DNA from: CAVUCH01 sp963739995
GTDB lineage: Bacteria; Acidobacteriota; Vicinamibacteria; Vicinamibacterales; JAENWD01
Assembly: GCA_963739995.1 (NCBI GenBank)
Contig: CAVUCH010000020.1
Location: forward strand, 98,205 to 162,204
Reading direction: 5' to 3'
Length of the DNA stretch: 64,000 bases
Positions within the stretch are counted from its first letter, which is position 1; each line of letters starts with the position of its first letter. Below, piece by piece: positions 43,646 through 52,426 of the stretch. The notes under the pieces are model-generated. The model worked only from the letters and a program-made list of their open reading frames with translations, was not told the DNA's origin and searched no databases. Made by a program: the position numbers and the translations under genes.

Positions 43646-44257
43646 ATGCTCCGCGCGCAATCCGCGCTGCTGATTGGAACGGCCGTGGCAGTGATGCTGG
43701 CCACGTGCGGCGCGAGCCTGGCTCATGGCGAGAACCTGGAAGGTCTGACCGTCACGGACCTCGACGGGCGCGAGGTGCGGCCGTTCGCGTCTGGGCTGGA
43801 TGCCGCCAGGGCGGTCGTGTTCGTCTTCACGCGCTCCGACTGCCCGATCGCCAACCGGTACGCACCGGACCTCCAGCGCCTGCAGCAGCAGGCTGCGGCG
43901 GCCCGGATCGATTTCTGGATCGTGTTCGTCGACCCGGCCGAGAGCGCCCCCTATATTCGCGAGCACCTCGAGCGCTTCGCTTATACGGGCCGGGCATTGC
44001 GCGACCCACGGCACGATCTGGTGCGCGCCACCGGCGCAACGATTGCACCCGAAGCCGCGGTGTTCGTCCGCGAAGGCGGATGGCCACGGCTCGTGTACCG
44101 CGGGCGGATCGACGACCGCTACGAGGCTCCCGGCCGCATGCGGCCCGCCGCGAGCACGCGAGACTTGGAAGCGGTGATCGGCCAGCTGCGCGACGCCCGC
44201 TCTCTTGTTCTGCGCGAGACACAGGCGGTGGGATGCATCATCGCAGACCTGCGCTGA
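43646..44257 (+). CDS. Redoxin-domain secreted protein
   Basis: 203 aa with a signal peptide (about 1-27, CGASLAHGEN) and a thioredoxin-fold domain. The motif TRSDCPIANRYAPDLQRL, with one Cys at the start of the active helix, is the pattern of a redoxin family common in Acidobacteria and Planctomycetes, often next to or fused with copper/haem proteins. A second Cys lies near the end (VGCIIADL). It overlaps the next gene by 25 bases, so the two are co-translated and probably act together outside the cytoplasm. The reaction is unknown; a role in copper or thiol handling is plausible. Confidence 0.85.
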   Translation: MLRAQSALLIGTAVAVMLATCGASLAHGENLEGLTVTDLDGREVRPFASGLDAARAVVFVFTRSDCPIANRYAPDLQRLQQQAAAARIDFWIVFVDPAESAPYIREHLERFAYTGRALRDPRHDLVRATGATIAPEAAVFVREGGWPRLVYRGRIDDRYEAPGRMRPAASTRDLEAVIGQLRDARSLVLRETQAVGCIIADLR

Positions 44258-46146
44258 CGGCTCGCACAGGCAGGATCGCCCTTGGCGTCACCCTCGGGGT
44301 CGCCGTCCAGGCCTGCGCACCCGGGCCATCCGCAAAGGTGCCCGCCGCTCCGACGTTTGCGCGGGATGTCGCGCCGATCCTGTACCGGAACTGCGCCCCG
44401 TGCCACCACCCCGGCGGTCCGGGCCCGTTCACGCTTCTGTCATTCGACGATGCCCGCCGGCGCGCTCGGCAGATCGTCAAGGTGACGACCAGTCGCTACA
44501 TGCCGCCATGGCCACCAGAGCGGGGCCACGGCCGGTTCGTCGGCGAGCGCCGCCTCAGCGACGCCGAGATTGCCACGCTGGCCGCCTGGCAGCGCGCGGG
44601 TCTCCCCGAAGGAGACCGGTCGGCGCTGCCACCGGTGCCGACCTTTACCACGGGATGGCAACTGGGCACGCCAGACCTCGTGCTGACGCCGCCCGGACCC
44701 TTCACGTTGCCCGCGGAAGGCGCAGACACGTTCTGGAACGTCGTCCTTCCTGCATCTGTGGACCGCGCGCGATACGTACGCGCGATCGAGATTCTCCCGG
44801 GCAACCGGCAAGTCGCCCACCACGCGAACGTCGTTCTCGACCGCAGCGGCATGGGCCGCCTGCTCGATGCGAAGACGCCCGGCGTGGGGTTCCCCGGCAT
44901 GGACATCGAGGTGGCGTCGGACACATTCGAGCCGGACAGCCATTTCCTGTTCTGGAAACCGGGCACGCCGCCGATGCCTGAGCCCGCCGATATGGCGTGG
45001 CGGCTGGATCCGTCGACCGACCTGATCCTCAACATGCACCTGCAGCCGTCGGGCCGCCCAGAGCGAATCACCCCGGCGATCGGGCTCTACTTCACCGATA
45101 CGCCACCGACGCGCGCGCCCATGCTGCTGCAGCTCGAACACGACGGCGCGCTCGACATCCCGGGCGGCGACACCGCCTTCACCGTGACCGACGAACTGCA
45201 GCTGCCCGTCGACGTCCAGGTGCTCGGGCTTTATCCGCACGCCCACTATCTGGGGAAGATCATCGAAGGCACCGCACGGCTGCCCGACGGCACCACGCGC
45301 TCGCTGATCCGGATACCTGACTGGGATCTGAACTGGCAGGCGGTCTACCAACTCGCCGCACCAGTGGATCTGCCCAGGGGCACGGTGTTGTCAATGCGCT
45401 GGACGTACGACAACTCGGCGACCAACCCACGGAATCCCAACACGCCGCCCCGCCGGGTGGGCGCGGGGAACCGCTCGTCCGACGAAATGGCCCACCTCTG
45501 GGTGCAGGTGCTTCCCCGACACGCATCGGAGCGCCTTGCGCTGCAGGAGGCGCTGATGCGCGCACGCCTGCGGAAGTATCCGGGAGACTTCATCGCACTC
45601 GCCAACCTCGGTGCGGTGCTCCAGTCGTCGGGACGCGTGGAGGCGGCGATAGAGACGCTGGCGGCGGCGGTACGAGCGAGGCCGGATCACGCTGCGGTGC
45701 GCAACAATCTCGGCGCGGCACTGCTCGCCGCGGGTCGGACCGATGAGGCCATCGCGGAGTTCATGCGCACCCTGCGCAGCCATCCTCAGTATCTCGATGC
45801 CGCTTACAACCTCGGGACCGCACTCCTCGCACGTAACCGTGCGCGCGAGGCGGTCGTGTACCTCGAGCGGGTGGCACGGGCCCGGCCGGACGATCCCCAG
45901 GCGCTCGCGACACTTGGGAGTGCCCTGGCCCTTGCGGGCCGGTTCGAAGCCTCCAGGGCGACATTGTCCCGCGCCCTCGACCTGGCACCGGACGATGCGC
46001 GGACACATTTCAACCTCGGACTGCTCGAGGCGCGGCGGGGCAACCGCGACGGCGCCATCCAGCACTTCGATTCGGCAGTGCGCCTCGATCCCTCGAATGC
46101 CGAAGCGGCCGCGGCGCTCCGTGAGGCACGGGCCGCAGCACCCTGA
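44233..46146 (+). CDS. Haem/copper-monooxygenase-like protein with TPR repeats
   Basis: 637 aa. Signal or lipoprotein-type start (VTLGVAVQACAPG), a short cytochrome-like segment with a CxxCH motif (NCAPCHHPGGPGPF, about 55) and PPWPPERGHGRFVGERRLSD, then a region resembling copper type II ascorbate-dependent monooxygenases with putative copper ligands in RQVAHHANVVLD and YPHAHYLGKII (about 190-420). The last 200 residues are five or six TPR repeats (FIALANLGAVLQSSGRVEAA; AVRNNLGAALLAAGRTDEAI). Start ATG 44233 lies inside the end of the redoxin gene. Electron transfer from the haem to a copper site is an attractive but unproven idea. Confidence 0.85.
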   Translation: MHHRRPALTARTGRIALGVTLGVAVQACAPGPSAKVPAAPTFARDVAPILYRNCAPCHHPGGPGPFTLLSFDDARRRARQIVKVTTSRYMPPWPPERGHGRFVGERRLSDAEIATLAAWQRAGLPEGDRSALPPVPTFTTGWQLGTPDLVLTPPGPFTLPAEGADTFWNVVLPASVDRARYVRAIEILPGNRQVAHHANVVLDRSGMGRLLDAKTPGVGFPGMDIEVASDTFEPDSHFLFWKPGTPPMPEPADMAWRLDPSTDLILNMHLQPSGRPERITPAIGLYFTDTPPTRAPMLLQLEHDGALDIPGGDTAFTVTDELQLPVDVQVLGLYPHAHYLGKIIEGTARLPDGTTRSLIRIPDWDLNWQAVYQLAAPVDLPRGTVLSMRWTYDNSATNPRNPNTPPRRVGAGNRSSDEMAHLWVQVLPRHASERLALQEALMRARLRKYPGDFIALANLGAVLQSSGRVEAAIETLAAAVRARPDHAAVRNNLGAALLAAGRTDEAIAEFMRTLRSHPQYLDAAYNLGTALLARNRAREAVVYLERVARARPDDPQALATLGSALALAGRFEASRATLSRALDLAPDDARTHFNLGLLEARRGNRDGAIQHFDSAVRLDPSNAEAAAALREARAAAP

Positions 46147-46301
46147 CGCTGGCGGTACCTCCTCAGGCGCCGTTGTCGCCCAGCTGGCGCTCGTGTTGGC
46201 GGCCGGATTGACCGGCGATTGCGCACCACTTTCGTGGGCACCGCGGGAACGGCCTGGCGGCATGCGCAGCATATGGTAGGGTTACCTCACGAGGGGACAC
46301 C

Positions 46302-47330
46302 ATGCCTGGCGACGAGACGGAGCGACTCGCAGCGCTCGCGCGGTACCGCATCCTGGATACGGAGCCCGAGCAGGCCTTCGACGATCTGACGCTGCTCGCA
46401 TCGCAGATCTGCGGCACGCCGATGGCTCTGATCACGCTGCTCGACGCCGACCGTCAGTGGTTCAAGTCACGCGTGGGCGTCTCCCTGACGGAAACGTCGC
46501 GCAGCATCGCCTTTTGTGCACACGCGATCCACCAGCGCGGCGTCTTCACCGTGGCCGACGCGCTCTGCGACGTCCGCTTCCGCGACAACCCCATGGTCGC
46601 GGGTGAGCCTCGCATCCGTTTCTACGCCGGCGCCCCCCTGGTCACGCCGGATGGACACGCCCTCGGCACGTTGTGTGTCATCGATCGGGTGCCGCGCACG
46701 TTGACGCCGGCACAGCTGGAGGCGCTGCAGGCCCTCAAGCGCCAGACGGAGGCACAGCTCGAGCTCCGCCAGAAGCTGATGCAGCTGACCGAGGCCCTCG
46801 CAGCCCGGGAGCGCGCAGAGGCCGAGCGGACACGACTGATCGAGCAGCTCGAGCTCCAGCTGTCCGGCGTCCAGCGCCTGACCGCGCTGGTGCCCTTCTG
46901 CTCCGCATGCGAGTTCAACATGGTGATCCCGGCGGATCCGCGGAGCATCGCCACCGTCACCGACGGGGTCACCGAGTTGCTGCGCGGGCGGCACTGGACC
47001 GACGCGGAGATCATGGGCGTGGAGCTGGCGGTGCAGGAAGCAGTGGCGAACGCGATCCGTCACGGGTGCGGGAACGACGCTTCCAAGCAGATTCAGTGCA
47101 TCCTCACGTGCAGCGAGACCGGCGACGTGACGGTCGTGGTCCGCGATCCGGGAGCCGGCTTCGATACCCAGGGTGTGGCCGACCCGCTCCACCCGGAAAA
47201 CGTCCTCAAGACGGGCGGCCGCGGCATCTTCCTGATCAACCAGTTGATGGACGAAGTGGGCTTCAGCGATGGAGGCCGCGCGCTGCAGATGCGCAAGCGG
47301 CGGGGGATCGCGGAAGGTACGTCCGGTTAG
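46302..47330 (+). CDS. GAF domain protein with HATPase (anti-sigma kinase-like) module
   Basis: 342 aa. The GAF sensor domain (about 20-155) has GTPMALITLLDADRQWFKS and FYAGAPLVTPDGHALGTLCV. A short coiled coil leads to a GHKL ATPase (about 205-335) of the RsbW/SpoIIAB type: N-box EAVANAIRHGCGND, G1 RDPGAGFD, G2 GGRGIFLINQLMDE. There is no phosphoacceptor His domain, so it probably acts as a serine kinase/anti-sigma regulator rather than a two-component kinase. A GAGGGG-type site precedes ATG 46302. No partner RsbV-like gene lies nearby. Confidence 0.88.
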   Translation: MPGDETERLAALARYRILDTEPEQAFDDLTLLASQICGTPMALITLLDADRQWFKSRVGVSLTETSRSIAFCAHAIHQRGVFTVADALCDVRFRDNPMVAGEPRIRFYAGAPLVTPDGHALGTLCVIDRVPRTLTPAQLEALQALKRQTEAQLELRQKLMQLTEALAARERAEAERTRLIEQLELQLSGVQRLTALVPFCSACEFNMVIPADPRSIATVTDGVTELLRGRHWTDAEIMGVELAVQEAVANAIRHGCGNDASKQIQCILTCSETGDVTVVVRDPGAGFDTQGVADPLHPENVLKTGGRGIFLINQLMDEVGFSDGGRALQMRKRRGIAEGTSG

Positions 47331-47349
47331 CAGGCACGCGTATTTCGCG

Positions 47350-48195
47350 TCACCGGGTCTGCTCGGCGCGCTTGATGTGCTCCGCGACGTGCGCCACCGT
47401 GTCCACCCACACGCCGCGTGACGGCTCCCGCAGGTAGTCGATCAACTCTCTGAGCATCGATACGCGAGTCACCTGCCGTCCGGGCGTCGCGCCGATGTCG
47501 TGTCCCGCAAGCACGAGCCACTGCCCTCCCGCGAGCGCCTGGTCCACCGCCGATTTCAGCTCGCTGAACTCCATGTCATCCATGGAGTAGCCGAAGGTCT
47601 GGGCGCGGTCCACGAACGCCGGGTCATTCGGCGCCTCGTCCAGCCAACCCCGGCCGGCGACAAACAGCTCGTGCACCACGGGCACGTAGCTGGTGACCCG
47701 CTGGCCGCGGCCGACGAACTTCTGGCCACACGGGTAGGCGAACGTCGTCGGGGTGACGCCGGTCGCTTCCGCGATCAGCCGGTTGGCCTTCAGCATCTCG
47801 CTGCGAATGCGCTCCAGCGTGTGGTCCTCCAGCGCGCGATCCCGCGACCACGTGAAATTGCCGCTGCACGGGTGCGTCATCGTGTGGTTTCCGAGCTCGT
47901 GACCTGCGGCGGCGGCCCGTTTCCACTCGGCGCCGCGGACGCCGATGTTGTTCGCCGTCAGGTAGAACGTGGCGTGCGTGGCCGATTTGGCGAACAGCGG
48001 GATGCCCACATCGAGCTGAGACCCGCGCGCGTCATCGAAGCTGAGACTGACCGCCGCCCGCATGCCCCGTGGCCAGGGGAAGGGCCGTCCGTCCGCCGTC
48101 TGCGGCGGAAGCGGCCCGTTCGCGCCTCCCGCCTTCGCGACAACGACGATCGTCAGTGGCACCAGCAGCGCCGCTGCGCGAGATACGAAGCGCAT
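47350..48195 (-). CDS. Polysaccharide deacetylase (NodB-type)
   Basis: 281 aa secreted enzyme that removes acetyl groups from N-acetylated polymers. Signal peptide 1-24. Motif 1 is SLSFDDARGSQLD (Asp-Asp), motif 2 is ELGNHTMTHPCSG (HxxxH metal site), then FAYPCGQKFVGRG (motif 3-like). ATG 48195 is preceded by GGAGGAG at eight bases, so the upstream in-frame codons are left out. Transcription diverges from the phosphoesterase at 48284. Targets could be peptidoglycan or exopolysaccharide. Confidence 0.88.
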   Translation of the reverse strand: MRFVSRAAALLVPLTIVVVAKAGGANGPLPPQTADGRPFPWPRGMRAAVSLSFDDARGSQLDVGIPLFAKSATHATFYLTANNIGVRGAEWKRAAAAGHELGNHTMTHPCSGNFTWSRDRALEDHTLERIRSEMLKANRLIAEATGVTPTTFAYPCGQKFVGRGQRVTSYVPVVHELFVAGRGWLDEAPNDPAFVDRAQTFGYSMDDMEFSELKSAVDQALAGGQWLVLAGHDIGATPGRQVTRVSMLRELIDYLREPSRGVWVDTVAHVAEHIKRAEQTR

Positions 48196-48253
48196 ACGTG
48201 GTTTCTCCTCCGGTCCTTGCACGCGGGTGCAGGATGATGTGCGACGGCACGGA

Positions 48254-48277
48254 TTATACCGACCGTAGGCCTACAAT
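48254..48277. promoter_or_regulatory. Divergent -10 boxes between deacetylase and phosphoesterase
   Basis: TATAAT on the minus strand (48254-48259) serves the deacetylase, leaving a leader of about 50 bases with a strong ribosome site. TACAAT on the plus strand (48272-48277) ends six bases before the phosphoesterase ATG 48284, implying a leaderless message. The two promoters overlap in space, so they may compete. Confidence 0.4.
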
Positions 48278-48283
48278 CACCTG

Positions 48284-50191
48284 ATGGCGGATGATGCGCC
48301 GAACACCGACAAGAAGCCCGCGGCCGACGAACTGGCGCTCCCGATCGCGCGGCGATTCGTGCGCGCCACGGAGCGGCGCGGGCTCGCGAGGTTTCCGCTT
48401 CTCTGGCGTCGCGAGTACGCGGCAGAGCGCCTGCCAATGGTCGGCTGGTATGACCCGCTGCAGCTGCTCGATGCCGGCGTCAAGTCGCTGGTCTCGAACT
48501 TCGTCGGCGAGCGATCGGACCAGCGCATCGTGCAGGCGCTCGCCAACCGCAGGCCCGAGTACTACGACTACACGGTTCACTATCGCGACGGACGCGCAGG
48601 GCCCTACGCGGACGCCGCGCGCCCCCGTGACGAGATCTGGATCGATTACATCTGCGACACCGGTGACGGCTGGAACTCTACGTACGCCGTCGCGTACACT
48701 GCCTCGCAACCTGTGCTGGACGTGGCGGTTGACGGGGCGTCGGAGCATCACCACCTGCCCCGCGGCGACCTGCTCGTGTTCGGCGGCGACGAGGTATATC
48801 CCACGCCGAGCCGCGCGGAGTATCACCGGCGCCTGATCGTGCCGTGGGAGACCGCGTGCGGGGACGCCCACCAGGGCGAGTCGCCGCACGTCTTCGCCAT
48901 CCCCGGCAACCACGACTGGTACGACGGCCTCAGCGCCTTCGGGCGCCTCTTCTGCTCGAACGTGGGTGGCCGTCACTTCGCCGGCTGGCGCACGCGCCAG
49001 CGCCGGAGTTACTTCGCCCTGAAGCTTCCCTGCCGCTGGTGGCTGATCGCGTCCGACGGCCAGTTGCAGGCCGACATTGATACGCCGCAAATCGAGTACT
49101 TCCGGCAGGTCGCCGACCGGTACATGCAGCCCGGGGACCGCGTGATCGTGTGCCTCGCTGCCCCCGTGTGGGTGCAGGCACACAAGTATCGCGAGTTCGG
49201 CGCCGTGTTCGACGAGACCGACCTGCTGTACCTCCGGGATGAGGTCTTCGCGCGACGCGGCGTGCACATGTCGGTATTCCTCGCCGGCGACAACCACCAC
49301 TATCGGCGCCACGAAGAGATCGCGCCCGGCGATCCAGCCGCGCCTATCCAGAAGATCACCGCGGGGGGCGGCGGCGCGTTTCTCCATCCCACGCACGACG
49401 AGGACGTGGGCGTGCTCGAGGAGGAGCGTGCGATGCCCGACGAGCCGCGCCGGCGGTACGTGCTGAAGGTGAGCTATCCGGACCTCGCGCTGTCCGCACG
49501 GCTCTGCTTCGGGAACCTGCTGTTCGCGTGGCACAACCCGAAGTTCGGCGTCGTGCCCGCTGCGCTGTACCTGATGACGATCTGGATGGTGAGTGCCGCG
49601 ATGGTTCGCCCGCGGCCCTCCAGCATCGCTGACGCGATGACGCTCACGACGCGCGCCTTCGATCACAACCCGGCACTTGCGTTGTGGATCCTCGGACTCC
49701 TTGCGCTGTTCGTGACGTTCACCGACACGCACTCACGGCTCTATCGCGTGATCGGCGGCACGCTCCACATCACGGCGCACTGGGCCGCGATGTTTGCGAT
49801 CGGCTGGGGTGCGCTGGCGGCGGCCGCGTGGGTGGCTCCCGGCTCGCCGTTCACGCGCGTCGCGGTGGTCGCAGGGCTCGTCGCCGCCGGAGGCTGGCTC
49901 GCGGGTTCGTTCCTGACGGGCCTCTACCTGCTCATCTCCCTGAACGTGTTCGGCCGCCACAGCGAGGAGGCCTTCTCGGCCCTGCGGATCCAGGACTACA
50001 AGAACTTCCTGCGACTGCACATCGCGCGGGACGGAACGCTCACGATCTACCCGATCAAGCTTCCGCGCGTCCCGCGACGCTGGCGAACGCCGGGCCCTGA
50101 CGAGCGCGAACGCACCCCCTCACGTCTCGTTCCCGACGGGCGGCTGAAGCCAGCCCTCATCGAGCCTCCGATCGTACTGCGGCAGGGGTGA
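48284..50191 (+). CDS. Membrane-bound calcineurin-like phosphoesterase
   Basis: 635 aa. The N-terminal half is a metallophosphoesterase domain: GDLLVFGGDEVYPTPS, FAIPGNHDWYDGLS (GNHD) and VFLAGDNHHYRRHEE (GDxHH) are the metal sites, but the usual first DxH block is not obvious. The C-terminal half has about five transmembrane helices (PAALYLMTIWMVSAAMV; LALWILGLLALFVTF; WAAMFAIGWGALAAAAWV; VAGLVAAGGWLAGSFLTG) and ends in a soluble tail. Unusually large for the superfamily; substrate unknown. Confidence 0.85.
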   Translation: MADDAPNTDKKPAADELALPIARRFVRATERRGLARFPLLWRREYAAERLPMVGWYDPLQLLDAGVKSLVSNFVGERSDQRIVQALANRRPEYYDYTVHYRDGRAGPYADAARPRDEIWIDYICDTGDGWNSTYAVAYTASQPVLDVAVDGASEHHHLPRGDLLVFGGDEVYPTPSRAEYHRRLIVPWETACGDAHQGESPHVFAIPGNHDWYDGLSAFGRLFCSNVGGRHFAGWRTRQRRSYFALKLPCRWWLIASDGQLQADIDTPQIEYFRQVADRYMQPGDRVIVCLAAPVWVQAHKYREFGAVFDETDLLYLRDEVFARRGVHMSVFLAGDNHHYRRHEEIAPGDPAAPIQKITAGGGGAFLHPTHDEDVGVLEEERAMPDEPRRRYVLKVSYPDLALSARLCFGNLLFAWHNPKFGVVPAALYLMTIWMVSAAMVRPRPSSIADAMTLTTRAFDHNPALALWILGLLALFVTFTDTHSRLYRVIGGTLHITAHWAAMFAIGWGALAAAAWVAPGSPFTRVAVVAGLVAAGGWLAGSFLTGLYLLISLNVFGRHSEEAFSALRIQDYKNFLRLHIARDGTLTIYPIKLPRVPRRWRTPGPDERERTPSRLVPDGRLKPALIEPPIVLRQG

Positions 50192-50213
50192 GCCGGTGCT
50201 CCCGAGCGATGTC

Positions 50214-50717
50214 TCATTCGGTCCACACCAGCACGCGCCGTCCTTCGCGATCCACGTGGTCGACCAGCAGTCCCGGGCCAGCCTTTTCCACGTCTGCGAT
50301 GGTGACCCGTTCCCCGCGCAGGCGGAGCGTGTCATCACCGATCTTCAGCTCGGCGGTTCCGGGTGACATCCGCAGCACCCAGAAAGGCAGCGTCACCCGC
50401 TTCAACCGGCTGTCACCGGGATCGAATACAAGGACGTGGAGCGTGGTGAGGACCGTATCGCCCGCCCGCTTCCGGGGAACAATCGTGGCCTGCTCGCGAT
50501 CATCGATCGCGATGAGCGGTGCCTGTCCGGTGAATCGGGCCCGCACGGATTCGAGTTCCTCCGCCGCTTGTTCAGGCGTGGAAGGAGAGCTCTTGATTGA
50601 CGAGCTCTGGTACACCAGCCACGCCGTACCGCCGACGACCGCGGCGCCGACCATCATCACCAGCACGCTGGCGCCGAGGGCGGCCCAGAGGCACCCACGC
50701 TTCGTCTTTGCGTCCAT
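50214..50717 (-). CDS. Membrane-anchored protein of unknown function
   Basis: 167 aa, no family recognised. One transmembrane helix near the N-terminus (about 9-35, LWAALGASVLVMMVGAAVVGG) and a beta-rich periplasmic domain with APLIAIDDREQATIVP, DTVLTTLHVLVFDPGDSRL and GLLVDHVDREGRRVLVW. Codon use matches the neighbours. It is convergent with the phosphoesterase gene (22 bases apart). Confidence 0.7.
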   Translation of the reverse strand: MDAKTKRGCLWAALGASVLVMMVGAAVVGGTAWLVYQSSSIKSSPSTPEQAAEELESVRARFTGQAPLIAIDDREQATIVPRKRAGDTVLTTLHVLVFDPGDSRLKRVTLPFWVLRMSPGTAELKIGDDTLRLRGERVTIADVEKAGPGLLVDHVDREGRRVLVWTE

Positions 50718-50795
50718 CGGTGGTTTCAGACGTTCTCGGCGTGTTCGTCACACGGCCAGCTCGTCGCTGGACAGGCGTGGCGACCGGAGCGCCAG

Positions 50796-51194
50796 CTACA
50801 CGGGCCGCGAACTCGCCGCCGCCAACACCGCGTACACGGCAGCCGTGAGCTCCTCGCCAGTAAATGGCTTTGCCAGATACGCTTCGGCCCCAACCGACTG
50901 CGCGAGCTTCTCGACGTTGTAGTGCGCGGACACCACGAGCGCCGGCGTGTTCCATTGCGAGGAATGCTGACGCTGACGCAGGCGGAACTCGACGCCGTCC
51001 ATCTCGGGCAGCATCAGGTCGAGCACGACCAGGGCGTACGGCCGGCGTTCGAGCGCCGCGAGGCCCGCGCGACCGTCACCGGCCACGGTCACTTCGAAGC
51101 CCTGGGCCCGCAACACCTCGCTCATGAACGCCGCGAGGTCCCGGTCGTCCTCCACCAGGAGGATGTGTTGGTTCGGCACGGCTGCCGTGCTCAC
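50796..51194 (-). CDS. CheY-like response regulator receiver
   Basis: 132 aa single receiver domain. Acidic pocket EDD near residue 15, phosphoacceptor Asp in VVLDLMLPEMDG, Ser/Thr in LVVSAHYN and Lys in YLAKPFTGEEL are all present. There is no output domain, so it works by protein contact. Starts with GTG 51194, three bases after the stop of the zinc-ribbon gene, so the two are probably co-transcribed. Confidence 0.9.
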   Translation of the reverse strand: MSTAAVPNQHILLVEDDRDLAAFMSEVLRAQGFEVTVAGDGRAGLAALERRPYALVVLDLMLPEMDGVEFRLRQRQHSSQWNTPALVVSAHYNVEKLAQSVGAEAYLAKPFTGEELTAAVYAVLAAASSRPV

Positions 51195-51197
51195 GGC

Positions 51198-51398
51198 TTA
51201 GGACTGCCTGCGCTTTGCCGGCGGCGGTCGCAATCCCGCTTTCATCGGCTGCCGAGGTGGATCCGCGACGCGCGCGCTGAAGCGCTCCCCGCATGGGATG
51301 CAATGGTGCCAGGCAAAACCTGATCTCGAGACCGGCTCTGCGCGCAGGCGCTCCGACCGGCAGTACGGGCAACGAACTTTCTTGGAACCGGTCGGCAT
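51198..51398 (-). CDS. Small zinc-ribbon protein
   Basis: 66 aa. Two CxxC knuckles (CPYC and CIPC) around FAWHH form a zinc ribbon, with a basic C-terminal tail (PPPAKRRQS). Only the part from ATG 51398 is taken; the longer frame upstream lies antisense to the GNAT gene. Lies three bases upstream of the receiver gene. Function unknown; perhaps a nucleic-acid or protein adaptor. Confidence 0.65.
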   Translation of the reverse strand: MPTGSKKVRCPYCRSERLRAEPVSRSGFAWHHCIPCGERFSARVADPPRQPMKAGLRPPPAKRRQS

Positions 51399-51584
51399 CA
51401 CAGCACCCGTGTAGAGGACTGAGCATTCTACACCGGTGACGCTGTCGCGCAACGGCTGATGCGAACAAGAAATAGCCACGACCTTCGATTCGTCACCAGG
51501 TCCGAGTCTTGTCCTCATGCACGTCGCCCGTTGCCCGATCGCTCGCGTGCTTGGCGTTTGCGCGCCCGTGGCGCAGGATGAGAC

Positions 51585-52088
51585 ATGGCACAAAGCGACG
51601 TCATCATCCGCAGGGCGCGGCGCACCGACCTTGGCGCGCTCGGACGCCTCGGGGCAACCCTGCTCCGTGTGCATCATGGGTTCGATCGCGCCCGGTTCAT
51701 AGCGCCCGGTGACGACCCGGAAGGGGGATACGCCTGGTTCCTGGGCACGCAGCTGACGAAGCGCGATTCTCGTGTGTTCGTCGCCGAGCGCGACGCCGCT
51801 GTTGTCGGCTATGTCTACACAGCCGTCGAACCGCGGTCCTGGAAGGAACTGCGCGACGAGGCGGGCTTCATCCATGACGTGCTGGTTGAGGAGAGCGCGC
51901 GCGGTGCCGGTGTCGGCCGCGCTCTGCTGCACGCAGCGATGGCGTGGCTGCACGGCCGCGATGTGCCGCGCGTCGTGCTCTGGACGGCCCACGGCAACGA
52001 ACCCGCCCAACGCCTATTCGCGGCCCTGGGTTTTCGGCCGACGATGATTGAGATGACAAGGGAGCTCAGCGATACCACGGCGCGGTAA
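51585..52088 (+). CDS. GNAT family N-acetyltransferase
   Basis: 167 aa. Acetyl-CoA binding motif A is DVLVEESARGAGVGRALL, with AGFIHDV before and GNEPAQRLFAALGFRPT after, the usual GNAT core from about 8 to 155. Substrate unknown. Separate unit on the plus strand between two minus-strand receiver genes. Confidence 0.88.
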   Translation: MAQSDVIIRRARRTDLGALGRLGATLLRVHHGFDRARFIAPGDDPEGGYAWFLGTQLTKRDSRVFVAERDAAVVGYVYTAVEPRSWKELRDEAGFIHDVLVEESARGAGVGRALLHAAMAWLHGRDVPRVVLWTAHGNEPAQRLFAALGFRPTMIEMTRELSDTTAR

Positions 52089-52175
52089 GCCCGTGGTCCA
52101 CCCAGGGCAGATCGATTCCCAGCGACCAGATGCAACTCGAGCAGCGACGGCACTAGACTTGCGAGCTTGCCAATC

Positions 52176-52397
52176 ATGGCCGATCTTCTGGACAGTATGC
52201 TCGTCGAGCTGGCCGAACTTACCCAGACGGCTGCCGATCTCGAGGAGCAACAGGAAGAGATCCGCCTCAAACTCGTCAAGATCCGGGCACTGCAGGCTGA
52301 ACTGCTCGGGACGGCCGACGTGCTCAACCGCCAGAGACGCGACAGAACTGCGGGCAGGCGCCCGTCCACGCTGCGGACTTACTCAGCTGGGTTCTGA
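52176..52397 (+). CDS. Small coiled-coil protein of unknown function
   Basis: 73 aa. The first 55 residues form one amphipathic coiled coil (LVELAELTQTAADLEEQQEE, IRLKLVKIRALQAELLG) and the rest is basic and disordered. Heptad regularity suggests a real gene. The ATG 52176 is preferred over TTG 52167. No family recognised. Confidence 0.5.
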   Translation: MADLLDSMLVELAELTQTAADLEEQQEEIRLKLVKIRALQAELLGTADVLNRQRRDRTAGRRPSTLRTYSAGF

Positions 52398-52426
52398 CGA
52401 GACCGTCGGTCCTCTGAATATCGCTG

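Noticed and set aside
51399..52010. N-terminal extension of the zinc-ribbon protein
   Set aside because: It runs antisense through the GNAT gene and has no domain; only the 66-residue part from ATG 51398 is credible.
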